Positions 61,064-64,000 of a DNA stretch of 64,000 nt are shown piece by piece; the stretch's first letter is position 1; each line of letters opens with the position of its first letter. Under the pieces are notes generated by a model. It was given only the letters and a program-made list of their open reading frames with translations. It ran no database searches and had not been told where the DNA came from. Source of the stretch: Pseudomonas arcuscaelestis. Lineage in GTDB: Bacteria > Pseudomonadota > Gammaproteobacteria > Pseudomonadales > Pseudomonadaceae. The stretch spans positions 62,001-126,000 of the forward strand of contig NZ_JACOPV010000011.1 in NCBI RefSeq assembly GCF_016881005.1, written 5' to 3'. The position numbers and the translations under genes were made by a program.

Positions 61064-61864
61064 CTACAGCAAGAAGCTTCGCACACTGTCAGATTTATTC
61101 CACAACATTGGCAATATCTTGCGCAAATGATCCGGGCTGGCGCTGGTCCAGAACTGCGCGTCGCGCGCAGGGCCGTCAGACAGCAAGTGCCGTTCGCCCA
61201 ACAGCCGTTGCAGCTGACGCGCCACAGCTGCACCCGTATCGATAATGGCAATGTGTGCTGGAACCATCTGCGCCAGCAATGGCTTGAGGAACGGGTAATG
61301 TGTACAACCCAGAATCAGCGTGTCGCACCCTGAATCGAGCAAAGGCTTCACGTAACCTTCAAGCAAGTCACGCAAGTGCTGACTGCCAAGATCGCCCTCT
61401 TCGATGCACTCCACAAGCCCGGGACAGGGCTGAGTTACTACGCGAACATCGTTGGCAAAACGGTCAAGAAGCGCAGCGAACTTGGCGCTCTGCAGCGTTC
61501 CGGTGGTGGCAAGCACACCGACAACGCCACTGCGGGTGGCGGCAGCGGCTGGTTTGACCGCAGGCTCCATGCCCACCAACGGCCAGCTCGGATACTGCTC
61601 ACGCAGGTCGGCGACTGCGGCGACGGTTGCGGTGTTGCAGGCAAGCACCATGGCCTTGGCGCCTTGTTCTCGGAAAAATTCGGCAACCCGGCGGCAACGC
61701 TTGCGGATAAATTCGGGAGACTTTTCGCCGTAAGGGATATTTCCACAGTCGGCGACATACAGCAGCGACTCGTTGGGCAGCAAACGCTGAATCTCGGCCA
61801 ACACCGATAAACCACCCACGCCGGAGTCAAAAACGCCAATAGGCGCTGCTGCCGGATCAGTCAT
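61064..61864 (-). CDS. murI: Glutamate racemase
   Basis: A 266-residue cytosolic enzyme making D-glutamate for peptidoglycan. The two catalytic cysteines are C76 (LACNTAT) and C187 (LGCTHYP). The ATG at 61864 overlaps the moeB stop by 8 bp. It is the last gene of the prfA-prmC-moeB-murI operon. Confidence 0.95.
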   Translation of the reverse strand: MTDPAAAPIGVFDSGVGGLSVLAEIQRLLPNESLLYVADCGNIPYGEKSPEFIRKRCRRVAEFFREQGAKAMVLACNTATVAAVADLREQYPSWPLVGMEPAVKPAAAATRSGVVGVLATTGTLQSAKFAALLDRFANDVRVVTQPCPGLVECIEEGDLGSQHLRDLLEGYVKPLLDSGCDTLILGCTHYPFLKPLLAQMVPAHIAIIDTGAAVARQLQRLLGERHLLSDGPARDAQFWTSASPDHLRKILPMLWNKSDSVRSFLL

Positions 61865-62612
61865 CCTGTGCGCCACAAACGCTGCAACCAGGATCACGCT
61901 TGACGCGCAGCTCGCGGAAACGGCTGCCAAGGGCATCGATCAGCAGCAACCGCCCCACCAGCGGCTGGCCAAAACCGGCCAAGACCTTGAGCGCCTCGAG
62001 CGCTTGCAGACTGCCGACCAACCCTACCAGCGGGCCAATAACTCCAGCCTCGCTGCACGTAAGCTCGGCTTCACTGCCGTGCCCATAGAGGCAATGGTAG
62101 CAAGGACTTTCCGGACGTCTCGGGTCGAACACCGACAATTGCCCCTCAAGGCGAATGGCTGCACCACTGACCAGCGGCTTGCCTTGCGCGACACAAGCGG
62201 CATTAACCGCCTCACGGGTAGCAAAATTGTCGGTGCAGTCGAGCACCAGGTCCACCGCCTGCACCGCTGCGGCCAGGGAGTCTTCGTCCAGAGCGCTACG
62301 ATGGGCGACCAGGCGTATTTCAGGGTTGATCGCCTGCAGCCGCTTCAGGGCCGAATCGACCTTGCTCAGGCCAACCGATGGCGTGTCGTGCAGGACCTGG
62401 CGCTGCAAGTTGGTCAGATCGACGCTGTCGAAGTCTGCAAGGTGCAGTTCACCGACGCCCGCTGCGGCCAGATACAACGCCACCGGCGAACCCAGTCCAC
62501 CAAGACCGACGATCAAGGCCCGACTGCCTTTCAGCCGCAACTGGCCGTCGATATCAACCTGGGACAGTAAAATTTGCCGGCTGTAGCGCAACAGTTCCTG
62601 ATCACTTAGCAC
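61857..62612 (-). CDS. moeB: MoeB/ThiF-type adenylyltransferase
   Basis: A 251-residue E1-like enzyme that adenylates the C-terminus of a sulfur-carrier protein such as MoaD or ThiS. It has the ATP motif VGLGGLGSP, the DCTDNFATR block and a zinc site formed by CYHC and CSVC. It starts with GTG at 62612, overlapping the prmC stop by 7 bp. Confidence 0.9.
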   Translation of the reverse strand: MLSDQELLRYSRQILLSQVDIDGQLRLKGSRALIVGLGGLGSPVALYLAAAGVGELHLADFDSVDLTNLQRQVLHDTPSVGLSKVDSALKRLQAINPEIRLVAHRSALDEDSLAAAVQAVDLVLDCTDNFATREAVNAACVAQGKPLVSGAAIRLEGQLSVFDPRRPESPCYHCLYGHGSEAELTCSEAGVIGPLVGLVGSLQALEALKVLAGFGQPLVGRLLLIDALGSRFRELRVKRDPGCSVCGAQDD

Positions 62613-63436
62613 GATAGTCGCCCCAGGCTGATACGTTCGTGTCCACCCAGATCGATACGACTCTCGATCTGCTCGAAATCATGCAATGCCAGCAGTTCAC
62701 GTACCAATGCGGCCTGATCGTAGCCGTGCTCGAGCAGCAACCAACCGCCCGGTTTCAGGTGCGCAGGCGCCTGGCTGATAATAGTCCGCAGGTCGTCCAG
62801 GCCATCAGCCCCGGCCACCAAAGCGCTGCTCGGCTCAAACCGTACATCACCGGCGTGCAGGTGCGGGTCCTGGGCGGCGATATAGGGCGGGTTGCTGACA
62901 ATCAGATCAAAACGCTCGCCCTCGACGGAGTCGAACCAGTGACTGCTACGCACCTGGACGTTATCCAGTTGCAGGCGCTGACGGTTGCGCTCGGCCAAGG
63001 CGACAGCCTCAAGTACACGATCAACAGCCATCACCTGCCACTGCGGGCGCTCGCTGGCCAGCGCCAGTGCGATGGCGCCGGTACCGGTTCCCAGGTCGAG
63101 CACCTGAACCGGCTCACGCGGCAGCAGTTCAAGCGCAGTCTCTACCAGCAACTCGGTGTCCGGGCGCGGAATCAGTGTGTGTGGCGCAACTTCCAGGTCC
63201 AGATTCCAGAAACCTTGCTGGCCGAGAATATAGGCCACTGGCTCGCCGCTGCGGCGGCGCTGCAGGTATTGGGCAAAGGTCAATGCGGCCTCACTGCTGA
63301 CGATCCGCTCCGGCCAGGTATGCAAGTAGCTGCGCGACTTGCCGATAGCGGCCGCCAAGAGCAATTCGACATCCAGGCGCGCCGTTGGCGAATCCGGAAG
63401 CTCCGCAGCGCGGAGCAGGCTGGCGATAATGGTCAT
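62606..63436 (-). CDS. prmC: Peptide chain release factor glutamine methyltransferase
   Basis: PrmC (HemK) methylates the Gln of the GGQ motif of release factors RF1 and RF2. The 276-residue protein has the SAM motif LDLGTGTGAIALAL and the catalytic NPPY (IVSNPPYIA). Its ATG directly follows the prfA stop (TAAATG). Confidence 0.95.
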   Translation of the reverse strand: MTIIASLLRAAELPDSPTARLDVELLLAAAIGKSRSYLHTWPERIVSSEAALTFAQYLQRRRSGEPVAYILGQQGFWNLDLEVAPHTLIPRPDTELLVETALELLPREPVQVLDLGTGTGAIALALASERPQWQVMAVDRVLEAVALAERNRQRLQLDNVQVRSSHWFDSVEGERFDLIVSNPPYIAAQDPHLHAGDVRFEPSSALVAGADGLDDLRTIISQAPAHLKPGGWLLLEHGYDQAALVRELLALHDFEQIESRIDLGGHERISLGRLSC

Positions 63437-64000
63437 TTACTCACCCAGTGCGGCCAGTTGGTCAGCCTGATACTCAGCCAGCAGCGGCTCGATCACGGCA
63501 TCGATCCCTCCGGCCAGCACTTCATCCAGGGAATACAGGGTCAGGTTGATACGATGATCGGTAACCCGGCCCTGAGGATAGTTGTAAGTGCGAATACGCT
63601 CGGAGCGGTCGCCCGAACCCACCAGCAGCTTGCGCTCGCTGGCAATTGCATTCTGCGCCGCGCTGGTCTGAATGTCGTTGAGTTTGGCCGACAGCCAGGA
63701 CATCGCTCGGGCGCGGTTCTTGTGCTGCGAACGTTCCTCCTGACACTCGACCACCGTACCTGTAGGCAAGTGGGTAATACGCACCGCCGAGTCGGTCTTG
63801 TTGATGTGCTGACCGCCCGCGCCGGAGGCACGGTAGGTATCCACACGCAGATCCGCGGGGTTGATCTCGATCGCCACCTGCTCGTCTGGCTCGGGTAGAA
63901 CCGCCACGGTGCAGGCCGAGGTATGAATGCGACCCTGGGATTCGGTTTCCGGCACTCGCTGCACCCGGTGCGCACCGGATTCGAACTTCAGCTTGCCGTA
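63437..64000 (-). CDS. prfA: Peptide chain release factor 1, 5' part outside window
   Basis: The last 187 codons of RF1 are present: the GGQ motif (SGAGGQHINKTDSAVRITH) and the C-terminal domain ending LAALGE. The codon-recognition domain lies beyond 64000. RF1 releases peptides at UAA and UAG. It is the next gene's substrate for methylation by PrmC, a classic operon pairing. Confidence 0.96.
   Translation of the reverse strand, partial: YGKLKFESGAHRVQRVPETESQGRIHTSACTVAVLPEPDEQVAIEINPADLRVDTYRASGAGGQHINKTDSAVRITHLPTGTVVECQEERSQHKNRARAMSWLSAKLNDIQTSAAQNAIASERKLLVGSGDRSERIRTYNYPQGRVTDHRINLTLYSLDEVLAGGIDAVIEPLLAEYQADQLAALGE

Noticed and set aside
1..64000. Prophage, integrative element or insertion sequence
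   Set aside because: No integrase, transposase, phage structural gene, tRNA-linked duplication or clear composition break was seen; only REP elements and protein-coding repeats.

Overview
The window is chromosomal DNA of a fluorescent Pseudomonas, most like the P. putida group. The evidence is high-GC coding with typical Pseudomonas codon use, REP elements of the Pseudomonas type (GTAGGAG...GCGGG...CGCGA) between genes, and gene order that I recall from P. aeruginosa PAO1 and P. putida KT2440. Two remembered blocks are visible: ahpB-cysZ ... slyD-pta-acyltransferase ... ompA (PAO1 PA0848 down to about PA0832), and mqo-hpt-upp-uraA-hemH-renalase-phr-pagL-murI-moeB-prmC-prfA (PA4640 to PA4665). 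I see no rRNA, tRNA, CRISPR array, prophage or insertion sequence. All synteny and family names are from memory; no search was run.

Layout. 1-14.6 kb: oxidative-stress and housekeeping genes (peroxiredoxin with an OxyR-like site, CysZ, di-haem cytochrome c peroxidase, a PAS-PAS-MCP protein, glycosyltransferase, old-yellow-enzyme reductase, glutathione peroxidase, SlyD, Pta without AckA, acyltransferase, an OmpA lipoprotein and a metallo-beta-lactamase-fold hydrolase). A DUF6124-type gene here has a long structured leader. 14.7-18.2 kb: an accessory locus of three poorly characterised genes on one strand: a secreted Gly/His-rich repeat protein, a DUF6502 protein with a predicted helix-turn-helix, and a secreted DUF5666-like protein with a long Val/Ala/Pro-Glu-Lys tail. 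Two strong palindromes lie in its non-coding segments.

18.3-25.6 kb: an amine-catabolism cluster. A soluble Cache protein and a FadR-type GntR regulator are divergent from aldehyde dehydrogenase, DmmA-like protein, VanB-type ferredoxin reductase, haem-dependent oxidative N-demethylase and an MFS transporter. The enzymes fit oxidative N-dealkylation of a secondary amine followed by aldehyde oxidation. 25.7-29.2 kb: a response regulator-TPR / histidine kinase pair and a diguanylate cyclase. 29.2-38.1 kb: an LprI-MliC lysozyme-inhibitor-like protein, then a MalT-type LuxR regulator, DUF1329, DUF1302 and an AlkK-like acyl-CoA ligase.

38.2-47.7 kb: LysE exporter, quinone reductase-MerR-hydroxyacid dehydrogenase run, rsmC, a TMEM165-family Mn exporter behind a probable yybP-ykoY riboswitch, an M48 protease, an SRAP protein with substituted active-site residues, and small conserved genes. 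48.3-64 kb: mqo, hpt, upp-uraA, hemH, renalase, then DUF523/DUF1722-phr-SDR behind two tandem LitR-type operators, pagL, and the prfA-prmC-moeB-murI operon, cut by the window end within prfA.

The most interesting items are the tandem LitR-type operators in a locus that lacks the MerR gene I expect there, the phr reading frame running into an SDR whose catalytic Tyr and Lys are replaced, the DUF6124 leader RNA, the DUF6502/DUF5666/Gly-rich locus, and the Asn/His exchange in the SRAP protein.
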